From the NCBI GenBank assembly GCA_963693315.1, contig OY856188.1, positions 98,120,915-98,184,914 of the forward strand: a DNA stretch of 64,000 nt, read 5' to 3'. The notes beneath the pieces are model-generated. The model did no database searches. It had not been told where the DNA came from and saw only the letters and a list, made by a program, of their open reading frames with translations. Of this stretch, positions 11,534-22,035 are shown piece by piece (the first letter of the stretch is position 1; each line of letters opens with the position of its first letter). A program made the position numbers and the translations under genes. The DNA is from Diogma glabrata. Lineage: Eukaryota > Arthropoda > Insecta > Diptera > Cylindrotomidae.

Positions 11534-12700
11534 AACCCTCCAACATGTTAGTTAGTTTTTTTGGAAAACTGATGTGCGTAGAAAGAGATTATGACTCAAA
11601 TCTGTCATCAATTCTACATGCGATTACTGGACAGGGCTCCCAAGTGTGGAATTTTGGCAGATGGTAATGGTAGTCAGCATTTAAATTTCTTCATTATAAT
11701 AGAGCTTACCTTATTTATTTTTCTCCTTCGCTTGTACATACCTACAAACTTTTTGTTGCGGCTTTAGGCGATGTTATCGTGGTAAGACCACATATGTCTT
11801 AACTGGGAGATTTTCTTCGAGACATGACAGGTAAAACAATAATTTTAACACAGCTTGTCAACAAGTCTTTCGCTGCTACTGTCAAGGATATTTGTGTAGG
11901 TGATATTTGTTAACATCAATAATTTTTTTTTATTCAACAACTTCATTTTTAGTTTTCCTTATAATACGATTTCCTGTGTATATTTTGTGAGAATTCATCT
12001 TGTGTATTCGTAGTGGTTATCATGATATTTACAAGGTTGGTCTGTTTAATTAACTATCATATAACGTTATGTTTTGTTTAAAACTATCTTCATTATATTA
12101 AGTTCTGATATTCCCAACAAATTATTTTAGTTGTACCTTTTCTTTAGTTGTACCTTTTCTTCTAAACTACACAAACAGTTAATACATTAATCGTACCAAC
12201 ATTTAGTAACCTAAGAATATCATTTAATAACTTAATTAACTAATAACTAGCATATGCAGTGTTTCACTGTTAATAAAAGAAAGAAAAGAAAAATAAACAA
12301 ATTATTAGTTTAATTCCTTATTTCTGTTTCTGAATATTTGGTTAATATAATATTGCATACATTGATAATTTATTGTCATTTCTTTTTTTTCTAAGTGGAA
12401 CAGATGTAATTTTGTTTTGCTCAGAACTTACAATATGTATAGGTTTTTTATATTATTGGAAATTATAGGCATTCGCAATATTAATATTGATGATTGTTTG
12501 AGGTTTGCATTACCTTGTGCTATGAGTTGAATTAATTTTTTTTGCTTAAATTAAATGATTATATACACAATTAAAGAGCTGGACAGAATTTATTTTTGGT
12601 TACCAAGTTGTTGTATGTAACGATTTGGTTGCTTATTCTCAGTGAAGTTTTAACTTTAAAAAGAATATTTTGAGCTATTAAGCTTTAATTTTTGTTTGCA
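11534..12700. other. AT-rich non-coding spacer
   Basis: No frame longer than about 60 codons and no recognisable motif. A direct repeat of TTAGTTGTACCTTTTCTT occurs at about 12127-12162. Confidence 0.5.
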
Positions 12701-12721
12701 ATAGGTTATTAATGTTTTTTT

Positions 12722-13613
12722 TTAATAAAAAGTGCTGTGTAGTAGGAATTACAAAATGTGTCACAACAACACAAAGATACCTTTTAAGACCCAGGTCCCA
12801 CAACAACATGCGTCTTGAGGTATAGGTGGACGCTTTTTTTAAACCTTTGTGGATTGAAGGCACTCGAGACCATTGATTCGGGCGAAGCATTCTATTTGTA
12901 CGATGTATACGTACAAAGAAATCCCTTTGCATTCTATTACTATGACAGTGAGTAATCTCGACAGTCCGACCACCTGCACAAACCGATTGACGAGTCAAAC
13001 GGGGAAAAACATATGTCTGAGGCATTATGGACCTGATTTCATCCGAGCACTGCTGGTGACGATATTTATAAAAATATAAAAAACAACGAGATCAGCAACA
13101 GTGCGACGATGTTGTAGGGAATCAAGATCTAATGTTAAATCTCGATCACCAACAATTCGTATAGCCCGCTTTTGAACAGAGTCCAAAAGAGCTAGGATGG
13201 TAACAGATGCAGCGCCCCAAACTTGACAACAATACTCCATACAGGGATGAATATAGGACTTATAAATGTGGAGTAATTGATGCAAAGTAAAATATTTTTT
13301 ACATCTATTAAGAAGACCGAGTTTTCTTGACGCGCTCTTTGCCATGGCCATTATATGATCGTTCCAGAGTAAGTCATTGGATATTATGGCTCCCAATAAA
13401 CGAATGCTTTCACATTCGTCTATTTGGTCGTCACACATATCGTTGGGAAATATCGTTGGGAAACTCGGTCTTTGATCTGGAAACAATCAATAGCTGTGTT
13501 TTGGTGGAATTAAAATTGACCAAGTTTTTGTCACCCCAATCGGCGACATTTTTTAGGTCCTCGTTTACATTTATGGCAGCGTCTCTCCGGGCGGGTTTTA
13601 TTCGTTCATGCAT
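12722..13613 (-). pseudogene. LINE ORF2 C-terminal domain, three broken frames
   Basis: The protein continues past the RT in shifted frames. Successive pieces are WGDKNLVNFNSTKTQLL (13613-13431), LLGAIISNDLLWNDHI with PCMEYCCQVWG and VQKRAIRIVGD (13486-13025), then GRTVEITHCHSNRMQRDFF (13025 downward). These match the post-RT region of CR1/Jockey-superfamily ORF2 proteins (thumb and Cys-rich part). The first switch coincides with a 13-bp tandem duplication at 13438-13463. Confidence 0.85.
13438..13463. repeat. 13-bp tandem duplication in LINE ORF2
   Basis: TATCGTTGGGAAA occurs twice in direct succession. Thirteen is not a multiple of three, and the overlapping frames 13431-13613 and 13025-13486 change over exactly here. 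The duplication is therefore a likely inactivating mutation. Confidence 0.85.
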
Positions 13614-13622
13614 TTTACCCTT

Positions 13623-15233
13623 TTAATATAGGGGGACGAATAACTTGTGCAGAGTACTATCATCTGCAAAACTTTTTATTGGGTTACTGGTGATTTGCAA
13701 CAGTTCGTTGATATAAATTGAAAATAAAGTGGGAGATAAAACTGAGCCTTGGGGTACACCAGCGTTTATTAATTTGGACTCAGAAGAGAAGCCATCTATA
13801 GATACCGAAATGTATCGGTTAGACAGAAAATTTTGAATCAACTTCACGACTGCGGGATGAAAACCGTACGCAACGAGCTTGTTGATCAAGTTGGCATGCC
13901 AGATTCGACCAAATGCTTTTGAGATGTCTAATACGATTACGTACGTTTCACCACCCTTCTCAAGTATGCTATTCCAAAGATGTGCTACATAGTTCAATAG
14001 ATCGGTTGTTGATCTTTTGTTTTTAAAACCGTATTGGCTGACAGATATCAAATGGTTGACCTCCAAAAATTTGGATATGTGTGAATTAATATATTGCTCG
14101 TATATTTTAGACAGGACTGGGAGTAAGGCTATTGGTCTATAATTTAAAATATCACATTTCGTTCCCTTTTTTGGGACAGGCTGGACATTGGCCAGCTTCC
14201 AGCAGGATGGTAAAATACCAGATTTATAGGATTTATAGAATTTTTTGGTGAGAGTTGGTGCAAGTTCTTTTGAAAATATTTTTAAAATAACAGGAGGAGT
14301 GTTATCCAGACCGGAGGCTTTGTTATTGTTTAACCCCCTTAAAAGCTTTTCGACAATTTTGGGTTTGAAATGTAATTGTTTCATATTGACTCCTGAAGAC
14401 TGGATTTTGGGAATTTCCTTAGGAGTTTCTAAAACTGTCGAATTTGAAACAAAGCGTTCCGCGAACAATGTAGCTTTCCTTACAGGGTCAGCTACGATTG
14501 AGTCACCATCGATGATAGGGGGGATAGAAGATTTAGTACCAGAATTTAAAGAATTAATAGCACTGTAAAAACTTTTGTCAGAAATTGACATACTCGAAAG
14601 TTTTGCCGCTTTCGCTCTGTCAATCTCTGCCTTTTCGTTTTCAATTATCTGGTTTGATATTTTGTTGGCCTTTAAATATTGGGATCGATTAACAGAATTC
14701 CTTTTATGAATCCAAATATTAAATAGTCTACGTTTGTTTCTAAGAGCCAATTTGGCCGCCTTCGAAAACAAATATTTTTGTTGGGGTTTCATTATTGAAA
14801 AGGGAACGAATTTGTTAATACCGAATTGAATGGTTTCAGTAAAGTTTTGAGCAGAAACATTTACATCGTCAGTATATAAACAATGACGATCAAAAGGGAA
14901 ACCTTGAAAAAAACTTCGGAGACCAATCGTATTCGTTTTTGAAAAGTGAAATATTTTACGGGGTTTGGGAACTCTAGTTTGTAGTAAATCAGTTTTGATA
15001 ACTGATGTGATTAGATAATGGTCAGAATTTCCAATACTACCCTTATCGACATCGAAACTCGTAATATCTGGCATAGATGTGAGATAGAGGTCTAGGAGAA
15101 AACTATTGTCACCGCCATTACGAGGAGTGAAAGTTGGGTTTTTACAATCTGCGTCAGGTCGTGCGATGCGGCAAATATTTCTGCCTGTCTTCCATTGTTG
15201 TCGTCGTCGGTCGTTTTGGAAAATTTTAACCAC
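13623..15233 (-). CDS. LINE ORF2 segment: endonuclease end and reverse transcriptase (536 aa)
   Basis: This is the longest frame in the window. Residues 1-80 hold the end of the endonuclease, with LDLYLTSMPD and the catalytic SDH in NSDHYLI. About residues 100-300 are a basic linker (RNKRRLFNIW...). RT spans about 340-530, with VQPVPKKG, NYRPIALLPVLSK, VIVLDISKAF carrying the first catalytic Asp, INAGVPQGSVLSPTLF, and the FADD box (SFADDSTLH) near the end. KAFGRIWH has Gly where related elements have Asp. The start Met at 15233 is only where the open frame begins; the true protein started in the endonuclease upstream. It is truncated by a frame break at 13620. Confidence 0.9.
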   Translation of the reverse strand: MVKIFQNDRRRQQWKTGRNICRIARPDADCKNPTFTPRNGGDNSFLLDLYLTSMPDITSFDVDKGSIGNSDHYLITSVIKTDLLQTRVPKPRKIFHFSKTNTIGLRSFFQGFPFDRHCLYTDDVNVSAQNFTETIQFGINKFVPFSIMKPQQKYLFSKAAKLALRNKRRLFNIWIHKRNSVNRSQYLKANKISNQIIENEKAEIDRAKAAKLSSMSISDKSFYSAINSLNSGTKSSIPPIIDGDSIVADPVRKATLFAERFVSNSTVLETPKEIPKIQSSGVNMKQLHFKPKIVEKLLRGLNNNKASGLDNTPPVILKIFSKELAPTLTKKFYKSYKSGILPSCWKLANVQPVPKKGTKCDILNYRPIALLPVLSKIYEQYINSHISKFLEVNHLISVSQYGFKNKRSTTDLLNYVAHLWNSILEKGGETYVIVLDISKAFGRIWHANLINKLVAYGFHPAVVKLIQNFLSNRYISVSIDGFSSESKLINAGVPQGSVLSPTLFSIYINELLQITSNPIKSFADDSTLHKLFVPLY

Positions 15234-15672
15234 GATTGGTTGTGGACGTTGAAGTCACCGGTAACGATAACCTCACAATTGTGAAATTGTGCTCTAATTT
15301 CGTCCACAGCATTTCGTCAAATCATTAAAAAAATTGGAACTATGTTTGTTTGGGGACCGGTATAGAGCTATTGTGAAAAAGAGATTTCCGGTAGACAAAT
15401 CTTTAATTCTACTGTGTTGTAGCCATCACCACGTAGTTCAAAGTTTGGAAAGCATTTATACCCAACACTCTCATGAATGTACGCACATACACCTTGATGA
15501 AGCTTAAAAGCTGATTCAAGCCTATATTTGGGATTTAGTGTTACGTCATAAGGATAGTTTTCAGAAACTTGTGTTTCTGTAAGAAAAAGAATATGTGGCT
15601 TGTCGTGCTCAAGATGATGTTGCCCGGCGTCTCGGTTGGCATTCAACCCACGAATATTTTGGATGTGTATTT
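15092..15672 (-). pseudogene. LINE endonuclease domain (AP type), broken
   Basis: The N-terminal part (15368-15672) reads IQNIRGLNANR, then PHILFLTETQV, matching the start of apurinic-type LINE endonucleases, whose Glu in LTET is catalytic. The second piece (15092-15307) has VIVTGDFNVHN, the conserved GDFN block. About 60 bp with a stop separates them, and a frame change leads into the long frame that begins at 15233. The enzyme would nick target DNA for target-primed reverse transcription. Confidence 0.8.
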
Positions 15673-16810
15673 TGAATTATCTATCAAATGTAATCATTTG
15701 ATCAAAATATAATTTTATAAATGGGTAACTAAACAATAAATCCTATCATATAACAATATATGACATAGGCCAATATTTCATGATAGGATGTAAGAAATAA
15801 TCATGTGAAAACAAAATTTTTAAAAAGTAATGTAAAAGGATGCAGTAATGTAAAAAATTTTGGGATTTGTTAAAGATCTTTTGTTGATATCCTGGATCTA
15901 AGTCATTCTGACCATCAAATAGATCATAAAAATTAATATCACGTTATTTTTATGTAAACATAGATTTTAAAACTTAAATATTAAAGCAAAAAAAAATTTA
16001 AAAAAGTTCACAATACATAAATTTATTTAATTGAATTTGCGAAACGTTTCAACAATCGTCATTGCCAAAAGGATATATTTGGATCAAAGAAACTGGGAGA
16101 TATCAATTTGTGTGATATCGCTAAAGCTACTATTTTCTGGGTTTGGACATTTTTTGATACTGAAATCGAACATTTTATTTTTTGGATGCAGTAAATTATA
16201 GAGAGATAAAAGTGAATCTACAATCAACGTATGGTATCGACAAGTTGGCAAAACAAGTTATTGCGTTTAGTTTTTTTATGTTGCTAGTTTCATATTATTC
16301 TTTTTTTTCATACATATATATTTTTATAATTCTAGATTATATTTTTGATGATATGGATCAAAAACGGGTTATTACAATCTTATATAAAAATAGAACAATG
16401 TTTAAGATATTATTTTTGCCGTACAATCAATAGTTGTTACCGCTCCTTAACCAATTAGAGCGAAAATTTTATACATGAAAAACAATTTCTTTTACATGAA
16501 TCATGTCCTTCATTCATTTGTTTGTTCTAATATTATGGTTATTTTAAAGCGTGCGTAAGGTACAATTTGCCGCAACCATAACTAGAATGTAAAAATGTAA
16601 AATGTGTTTTACATTGTTACATTATTGTCAAATGTGAGCATAAAAAACAATTCCAGTCCTACTTCAAAAGAGACATTTAATAATGCAAATATTTTGTTTA
16701 CATTCAAATAAAAACATGACTATTGTGAAATTTCAATACAATTTAATATATAAAAATCTTTTTTTGTTATTTAGAAGTTTTGATTCAAAAATGACAATAA
16801 TACAGAATAG
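15673..16810. other. AT-rich spacer upstream of LINE copy 1
   Basis: No gene recognised. A short inverted pair (TCCTATCAT near 15740 and ATGATAGGA near 15780) is present. The frame at 16182-16433 is hydrophobic and AT-driven and has no recognisable domain. Confidence 0.45.
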
Positions 16811-16908
16811 TATATTATGATGCTAGGACGTAAAGCTAAAGATTTTGGACGTATGTGGAGTTTGCATTAAGTTTAAAATAGCTTACGTCCTTGCATCATA
16901 TATATTAT
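16811..16908. repeat. Short palindromic MITE (~98 bp)
   Basis: The left arm ATGATGCTAGGACGTAAAGCTA and the right arm TAGCTTACGTCCTTGCATCAT are inverted copies with one mismatch and one indel. Both are flanked by TATAT-type sequence. Most of the unit is stem. It is probably a miniature inverted-repeat transposon. Confidence 0.65.
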
Positions 16909-17829
16909 TTTTATTCGCCGCAAGCAAAGTATTTTTAAAAAAAATTGTTTTTCGGCAAACGGCTGTAAAGTTTAACTTTACTGCCGCTAGGGAGTTAGTT
17001 AAAGTCTTACTTTTTTGACTGTGGCTGCAAAAGTAACGCCATTTTGATTTTATACTACGGCAGCTGTAAAGTAGCATTTGTTATTTTGTTATTTTTTCAA
17101 ACAAATTGTATAACTATGACAACAAAAAATAAGTTGATTCTCATTGGATTATGATATTTTGAATTATTGTATGTTACTATGACAACAAAACATAACAAAC
17201 AGTTTCATTGCATAATGAAATTTTGAATAATTGTATAACTATGACAACAAAATAACAACTATTTCAATTGGATTATGAAATTTTGAAAAGACTGCTTTGA
17301 TAAAAAAATTTTATTCATACAAACTTAAATGTTTTTTCTCTTTTTTGGAAGTAAGTATGATGATAAAAATTCATATTTATAAAAATTTTGATGTTTTAAT
17401 TTCATATTTATAAAAAATTCAAACGTTTGCCGAAAAAATAGCGTATTTAATTCGAAGCTAAAGTGACTTCTTTGTGTATCGTCTATAATTGTCTAAACTA
17501 TAGACTTAACACAAAAAGTATCGCTTTAGCTCCTAATTAAACAATGTACTATTATTCTAAATTAAAATTATAAATTTGCATAAATTTTGAAATAAAAATA
17601 TGTCGTTTTTTCCAAATTATCGTATAACTATGACAACAAACGATAACAACTATTTTAATTGGATTATGAAATTTTGAATTTAAAGGTTGCTTTGATAAAA
17701 AATTCTATTTTTTATAGAATTTAAACAACAACAAATGTTTTTTTCTTTTTTGGACGTAACTATGACAACAAAATATATGATTAAAAAGTGACACTTTAAG
17801 GCCGCAAACCACAGTAATAAAGTAACACT
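16909..17829. repeat. ~66 bp tandem repeat TATAACTATGACAACAAAA
   Basis: Units begin near 17099, 17168 and 17228 and again near 17620, with a partial near 17755. The plan is TTGTATAACTATGACAACAA, then AACAACTATTTCAATTGGATTATGAAATTTTGAA. Between and beside the units are inverted fragments such as GCTGTAAAGT and ACTTTACTGCCG. No coding potential; the class is unknown. Confidence 0.65.
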
Positions 17830-18876
17830 TTAATATGTAGGTGAATAAAAATATTTATATGAATATTTTTAACATAACAGAAATTTAAAGATATACAAAT
17901 AAATGTCCAACTTAATCATGCTAATGATAAGGCGGACAGTTTTTTGAAACCCGAATTTTAAATGGATGGTTGATACAATAAAAAAAGTAATTTAAATTTT
18001 GACTAAAACATGTTTACTTATCTAAAGACAAACACATATACAATACAATTTTTATTTTTCTATATTATTGGTTTCAATTTTTTAGTAAAATTACGAATCA
18101 AAAATTGCAGAAAAACTAACAGAATTTTTATTTCTCAATGTTTTAAATTCTTTTGTAGTGTTTTGAACAGTATGGGGTCGTTTTCATTAATGGCGATTAT
18201 CAGATGGTTATTTGTTAAATTAACAAAATAGTTTGCAACGTCAGTTCTCTAATAAAAAGTATATTTATTATAAGGTTAACGCTGTTTGAGTATGCATCAC
18301 CACGTAAGCATGATATCATATTTTAATTAATTGTTATTGATATTATATGCAAATTCAACTGCTTTCTTTTTCGATCAAATGACATCATATTGCTTTAAAT
18401 AAGAGTTTAAAGCTTCAAATTTTAATGAAAATAAACGCTTACTCTTATATGAAGTTTAGCGTATTTCCGTTTCATTTTAGAACACCTAAAAATTAATTAA
18501 TCTGAAATTCAAATTAATATCGGTTGAGGTTATTGCATGCAGATTTTATGCTAATTGCTATATTTTAGGCTTAAATATTCCCACAGTTCCCCCTTAGCTT
18601 TTATCGAAACAAAAGTATGTTAAATGAGCTTAATGATTGTTATGATAAGTTTTGACTTAATTAATTTTCATGAGTTAAACAATTTAATCATCAACTGACA
18701 TTATCTTTAACACGTTTATTAATAAAAAACAATCAATTTCTACATTTTCAACAAAAATAACATTTCCTATAAAAATGGTGACTGCCAATCACGTAACTAT
18801 CACTCATGCAATACTTACTAATTAAAAGAGTTTTAAATATTAAAAGCAAATATGCTAGAATAAGATCAAAAATGTA
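17830..18876. other. AT-rich spacer
   Basis: Short low-complexity frames only (for example 18010-18231). Nothing recognisable up to the MITE boundary at 18877. Confidence 0.45.
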
Positions 18877-19324
18877 CACTGAAAAAAACATGTCCTATTT
18901 CCAATCGAAATGCAATTGTCTCAACCTCACCGTGCGGTCACATATGGCGAATCAATCTACGAAATTGCTTCAACAACTCTACAATTATAAATCGATGAAG
19001 TTGAGACAATCACACGAAATATTTATGTGAAAATAAAATATTGTTCAATGAATCTCAAATACTTAAACTTTAAAATGAAAAATTCATGATATAATGCCAA
19101 AGAAAATTTTTTTCAGGGAAATAGTTATTATCTTTATTCAACTACTATTATATTGGATATAACACTTTATATTTTAAATAAACCTCATTCTGTTGTTAGG
19201 AAAATGTTATCGTGTAGTTGTCCCAATCACAGTGAAATTGTTTGCAAATAATTTTTCTTTGCATGAATAATCAACTGCCAACTTCGAGATGAGGTTGTCA
19301 TGAACTTCAACTTTTTTTTCAGTG
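18877..19324 (+). mobile_element. TA-flanked MITE, copy A (448 bp)
   Basis: Ends CACTGAAAAAAA and TTTTTTTCAGTG, each flanked by TA, point to a Tc1/mariner-type target duplication. Nearly identical copies lie at 27187-27633 (inverted) and 52142-52589. A short open frame (part of 18806-19030) recurs in the 52 kb copy only because the DNA is so similar. No transposase is encoded. Confidence 0.88.
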
Positions 19325-21507
19325 TATATCCTGTTTTATATTAGTTAACAAATACAAAATAACTACCTCCAACCAATATCCTCACCTCAAACATAAGAAA
19401 GTAAAATGTAATTCCTTTTCCTTTCTTTAATTGTATAATTTCCTTTAATTAAATTTCAATCAAAACGATCTTATCTTAACCTTGAATTTTACTTTTATTT
19501 AATTAAAAACAAAAAAATTCCATATTAAACATTTTAAATGAATTTAATTATAAAATAATTTTTTATTTAGAAATGAGACGCATAGTGGATTTCTCTGTAA
19601 TATACTAATCATAATAATGTATTTTCTAATATTAGCATTATTTATATATTTTAATTTCTTTTCTATTTCTGAATTAAGTTGAAATAAATTATTTATCAAA
19701 TTCAAGTTAAAAATAACGAAAGATTCGCGTAAAAATAAATTAAAATAAATAGCAAAATTTCATGATTAGAATTGTTAAATACTTTGTTGATTTATTGCGT
19801 CATTTTGATTTTATTAAGTGGAAATGAAATTATCATTTTTTTTTGTTGTTTTTATTGTTACAACTTACAAACGTTTTCTTTACTTCTTGTTAAACTTTAG
19901 TAAAAATGGAAAAATAAATAAAACAAAAAAAAAAAATTGTATCACATAAAGTGAATTTGTTTTTTTAATTTTATTATTTTTTTTATCTTGATATTTATTA
20001 GGTAGTTGTTACGTTTGTTGGTGGAATTAATTAAAATTAAGTAGAACATTTGAAATTAAATTAACGTTTTTTTTAGATAAAAGATATAAACAATTTTTTG
20101 TGGTCATTATAGAAGTAGCTATAAATTTATGTATAACGTGGTTTTACAATGTTGGAGTTATATGTTTTTTTTTGTCTTGATTCAGGTGTGAAATATTTTT
20201 TATGGTAGTTAATAGTAACTTTGTAGCGAGGCAAGGCAAGTGATTTTTAAAAAAAATGACTTATAAAATATGTTAGTTTGTTGCTTAGAGATATAAAATA
20301 AATTTTATGTCTTTCATAATTAAAATGAACATGATTGGTTTTTCAACAAAGTGCTGGGGCTAAATGACAAAGAACTACTTCATCTATGAGCAGTTTTTAT
20401 TTAAATTTTTTACGACAAAATATTAAAGGATTAAAGAAATCAGTGCACTATATTTAGCAAACAATGAAGTTTATCGGAAAGTCGATTGCTATGAAAGTAA
20501 TATGTTATGTGCAAGAAAATTATTTCCAAGATAATTTATGTTACTTTTACGAGCGAAACTTTTACTATCGAAATTTGTTTCCAATAATTTTTACTCAATA
20601 AACTACAATTTAAATTTGATTAAAATTTAAAATGTAGATGATTTTCAAAAAAGTCGTTGTGGTACCTTACGATTATACCTTTCTAATCATTATAACTTTG
20701 AAATTTATATTAAGTTGGTCTTAGTTATTACTATATTATCTCCTACAATCCAATCCTATTTGGGGCGATCTCTTAATATAGTTCCAATTTTTTTCATTAT
20801 TAATAAGAAACCAAAGTTTGACTATAGGAAACTTATTTACTTTGGCGCTAAATTTATTTTAAAACGAAAAACTGACTTGCAATTATTTATCCTTGTTCCA
20901 GATTTTTCTTGATCATCACCACATTAACTATTAAGACCTAATTATTTACAACTTTCCCTTTCAACGATCACTTTAAAACATTATTGCATGTTGTAATTTA
21001 TTATTGATAGTTGTGACTTCACAAAGACAGTACAATGCAGTTTTTATATAAGATATAACAATATAAAAATTGACAAGTTCTGATTGACTTAATAATCTAT
21101 TTGGCATTTATTTTGCAATCTATTTTATTATTCTTAGTAGTAAAAATTTAATAATCCTTAATTCAATATGAATTTAAAATTTTAATAATTTAAATTTGTT
21201 ATCTATGTTATAATGTCTGACAATGAATGACTTGTCATAAATTAGTTTTAATAATTCAAAATTACTTGCACCTACAGAATACTCGGAATTTTTTTGAGAA
21301 TTTCTTATACCTGTTTCTTGTATATATACATTGGTCACTCTTACGCCCAAAAATTATACAGCATTTCACTCAAACGATCTAAAATTTAGTTAAATGAGAG
21401 AAAAAAACAGCAACAAGAATCGATATAGGGCCGACCCTTACAGTTTATCTGTGAAGCTCGACTAAAACAGTAATGGAGTTAGCATATTAATATATGCAAG
21501 GGACACT
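19325..21507. other. AT-rich non-coding tract
   Basis: Long T and A runs, no recognised coding sequence. The frame 20715-20912 is hydrophobic and unassigned. Confidence 0.5.
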
Positions 21508-22035
21508 TTTTTTTTCTAAATAAAAAGTGTTGTGTAGGGTTTAGAATATGTGTCACAACAACACATAAATACCTTTTAAGACCTAGGTCCCACAACAATG
21601 GCGTTCTACGGTGTTGATGAACGCTTTTTTTTACACCTCTGCGAGTTGAAGCCACCTGAGACTAGGGATTCCGGCAAATTATTCCACTTGTATGCAGTTC
21701 AGAAAAAAAGTCTTTCTGCGATATGCCAGTAGGACAGCGCGAGATCTCGATCGTTTCACTGGCTGCGGTAACCGATTGCCAAGTAGAACAGGGGTAAGAA
21801 CAAGTTTGAGGCATGATGCTGCTGATTTCATCTGAGCACTGCTGATGACGATATTTGTAAAAACAACGAGGTCAGCAACAGTGTGACGATGTTGTAGGGA
21901 ATCAAGTTTTAATATTAAAGCTCGATCACCCATTCGTTTATCCGTTTTTCAACAGAGTCCAGGAGGGCCAAGATGGAAACAGAAGCAGCACTCTAAACTT
22001 GACAACAGCTCTCCATACAGGGACAAATATATGCA
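21508..22035 (-). mobile_element. 5'-truncated LINE fragment (family of copy 1)
   Basis: About 530 bp matching the 3' end of the LINE at 12722-15672. It shares the 3' UTR block with CACAACAACACATAAATACC and the coding remnant LDSLQHRHTVADLVVF (21679-21933, minus strand). The element strand ends at 21508 next to a T run (A tail). Stopping abruptly near 22035 on its 5' side is the usual result of incomplete target-primed reverse transcription. Confidence 0.88.

Larger units (their letters stand above)
12722..15672 (-). mobile_element. CR1/Jockey-superfamily LINE, copy 1
   Basis: A ~2.95 kb non-LTR retrotransposon with an AP-type endonuclease, reverse transcriptase and the usual C-terminal domain, but no ORF1. 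The endonuclease start (IQNIRGLNAN) is near 15665-15640 and the 3' end near 12722, next to a short T run (A-rich tail on the element strand). Its 3' terminal block (TGTGTTGTTGTGACACA... CCTACTACACAGCAC) recurs at 21508, 24313 and 39494 and in the tails of the repeats at 36552 and 55386. ORF2 is broken by at least three frame changes, so this copy is dead. Confidence 0.9.

Noticed and set aside
18806..19030. Frame shared almost exactly with 52095-52295, suggesting a conserved small protein
   Set aside because: Both lie in copies of the same recent MITE; the DNA is nearly identical everywhere, so there is no sign of protein-level selection.
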